From positions 3,002,289-3,066,288 of the forward strand of contig NC_031479.1 in the NCBI RefSeq assembly GCF_000006565.2: a DNA stretch of 64,000 nt, written 5' to 3'. Shown here piece after piece: positions 62,241-64,000 of this stretch. This stretch comes from Toxoplasma gondii ME49. Taxonomy: Eukaryota; Apicomplexa; Conoidasida; Eucoccidiorida; Sarcocystidae. The notes beneath the pieces are model-generated. The model did not search any database. It was not told where the DNA came from and worked only from the letters and a program-made list of their open reading frames with translations. A program made the position numbers and the translations under genes. Position 1 is the first letter of the stretch. Each line of letters opens with the position of its first letter.

Positions 62241-64000
62241 TCTGCCAGGGGGGAACAGAGGGAAAGGACGTCAAGAGAAACAAAGAGAGAAGCTGCCACG
62301 AACCGGCAGTGGCGAGAGGACTGCATGTGTCGAATTGCTTCCAGATTTTGGGCAGGATACGGCCGCAGGAAACGAGAAACCGGAGCGCCGCAGCCATCAA
62401 CGCCTGAGACGCGACGAGGTGTTCAGAGCAGGTAATGAAATGAAGAAGAGAAAATGTTTTCCTCAAGGACAGCGGGAGGAAGAGAATCCCCAAAGAGAGG
62501 GAAGGTCACAAGCACACGCTTACAGGAAACTGACGGTTCTCGTGTACACCAAGAGTTCTCAAACGCAGAGTTCACGCAGCAGTAGTAGTTGAACGAAGGA
62601 AGCGTAGGCTGTCTAAAAGCGATGATGCGTCTAGATGATTCTTGACGGGAAAATCCGCATGCCTGCTCTTCGCTATGCTACAGTCTGTTCTTTTCGTTCT
62701 CATGTTCGGTGGGATTCCCGGAACTGAGCCGCGAAGAAGGGGGAAAAGAAGACCCGAGTGCAGCGGACAGATCGGATGCACACGCAAAAACTCTTGGCAG
62801 TTTCATATCGACGAAGAGAAAGAAAAAGCTATGCGATGCTTTGTTTCTTGGGGCTGCTGAGGTAAATCCTCAAAGGGAAGATGGGTGCAGCTCGCGCGGG
62901 CGTCAGCAACTGCCCGGCGAAACTCTCCCCATCATTGTCGAGAAATGCCACTGGAAGACGTCCAATAATCTTGTGTCCCTCTCATAAGAACTGTACACAA
63001 CGCACTGTCTTCCTTCCTCGGAAAAAGAGTGTAACTTCTGCAGAACGCAGAGCGAAGTGGCTGCATGCACTTTGCAGACACAGGCAGTCACGCATGCGCG
63101 GCTGTGTCTGCCGTGTCTCTTCATCTAGGGTTCACACTAACCAAGATGCACGCAGTTGTTTGCTGGCCCGTTGCTCAATCCCTTCTGTTTACAATTCCTT
63201 TTTTCCTTTCCAATATATGGCCTTTCGTGTTAATAATAATGTCAAGGTAAGACATAACAAAAGACTCCACTTCGTCGTCAACTGGTCGTCGGCACACCGT
63301 TGTTTTGCTCCGAGAGAGACCACTACTGAGCTACGGAGCCTCATGGACAGCGAAACGCTCATGGATGGAGTACGCTAGAAATACACTTTGGATGTGCTAG
63401 CCGTCAGTCATGAAGAAGTTTCTCCCAGTTTGTCAGTTCCATTGTAGCAGGATCATATACTTTTTCCGTGGATAGTGTGACGCGACCACAGTCCGTGTTG
63501 TGCATGGATGCGCAACATCAGCTTTCGAAAACACGTAGAACACAATTTAATATGGAATGGTACATAGATGTGGTACTTCGACTCCCGAAAAAGATTGCTC
63601 GCACGTGCAATGTAAGAAACGCCCACTCGGGCAACACGCAGAGATACCTACCAACATGTAGTGCCGACTCTAGCGTGCGAGCAGGTTTGTTTCGCTGAAC
63701 AGCGCAGGCCTTAGTGGAAGCAGTGATTTCCGCCAAAGTGCCGAAGATCTACCACAACATCTCAGGAAGGTGCGATTCAATTCGCAGCCGCCTGCTTTCC
63801 TTTCACCGGGCACAACTGACAAGAAGCACGGGTTTCCTGGAGGTTCCATAATAGGGAGGTATGGTCACCTGCCGGCAGAAATGAGCTGCGGTTGACCATG
63901 CCCTTCTTTCGGCATTCTGAGACTTTGGGGCTACTTTAGTGGTCTCACCACCATGACTGTGTGATGTTTTCTTCCATCCCCTTGCCACAGAACTGAACTT
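62241..64000. other. Region upstream of the cyclin gene
   Basis: Expected promoter and leader of the cyclin gene up to the window edge. Contains TGAGACG at 62405-62411 and TGCATGCA at 63062-63069, both of the type seen in coccidian promoters. No coding sequence recognised. Confidence 0.45.
62405..62411. promoter_or_regulatory. TGAGACG motif upstream of the cyclin gene
   Basis: Matches the (A/T)GAGACG promoter element described in T. gondii, about 165 bases upstream of the cyclin start codon. Inferred from position only. Confidence 0.3.

Overview
The window looks like nuclear DNA of a coccidian apicomplexan, most likely Toxoplasma gondii or a close relative (Hammondia, Neospora). The grounds are near-balanced base composition, intron-rich genes with GTAAGT/GTGAGT donors and short exons, very long intergenic regions, (TA)n tracts, GCATGC and GAGACG promoter-type motifs, and the gene content. 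Species is inference. No operons, CRISPR arrays, IS elements or convincing tRNAs were seen. Exon structures were assembled by eye from open frames, splice signals and codon-phase continuity; no transcript evidence was available.

Layout. 1-2869 (-): CCCH zinc-finger protein, 3' end beyond the window. 6609-10617 (-): an unrecognised gene of at least eleven small exons whose protein repeats short aromatic-Asn/Asp motifs. 12557-17963 (+): CFAP45-like ciliary coiled-coil protein in eight exons. 19080-24066 (-): HAS1/DDX18 nucleolar DEAD-box helicase in nine exons. 25720-28674 (-): secreted protein built from a regular cysteine repeat. 30149-33540 (-): DDX6/Dhh1/DOZI-type DEAD-box helicase in five exons. 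38028-47761 (+): SulP/SLC26 anion transporter with a STAS domain and long tail, twelve exons. 50801-52094 (+): small basic protein, unknown. 54424-59157 (+): intronless 1577-residue low-complexity membrane protein. 60597-62240 (-): intronless transcription-type cyclin with large insertions.

There is no single pathway. HAS1 (ribosome assembly), the DDX6-like helicase (mRNA storage and translational repression) and the cyclin are core RNA and cell-cycle functions. CFAP45 implies a flagellated stage, which in coccidia is the microgamete. The cysteine-repeat protein looks extracellular and structural, possibly oocyst wall. The SulP protein is a membrane anion transporter.

The two items most worth attention are the 32-residue C-x8-C-x10-C-x11 repeat protein, whose spacing continues across splice junctions and so supports the gene model, and the many-exon gene at 6.6-10.6 kb, which is assembled from tiny exons and would be missed by ORF-based calling.
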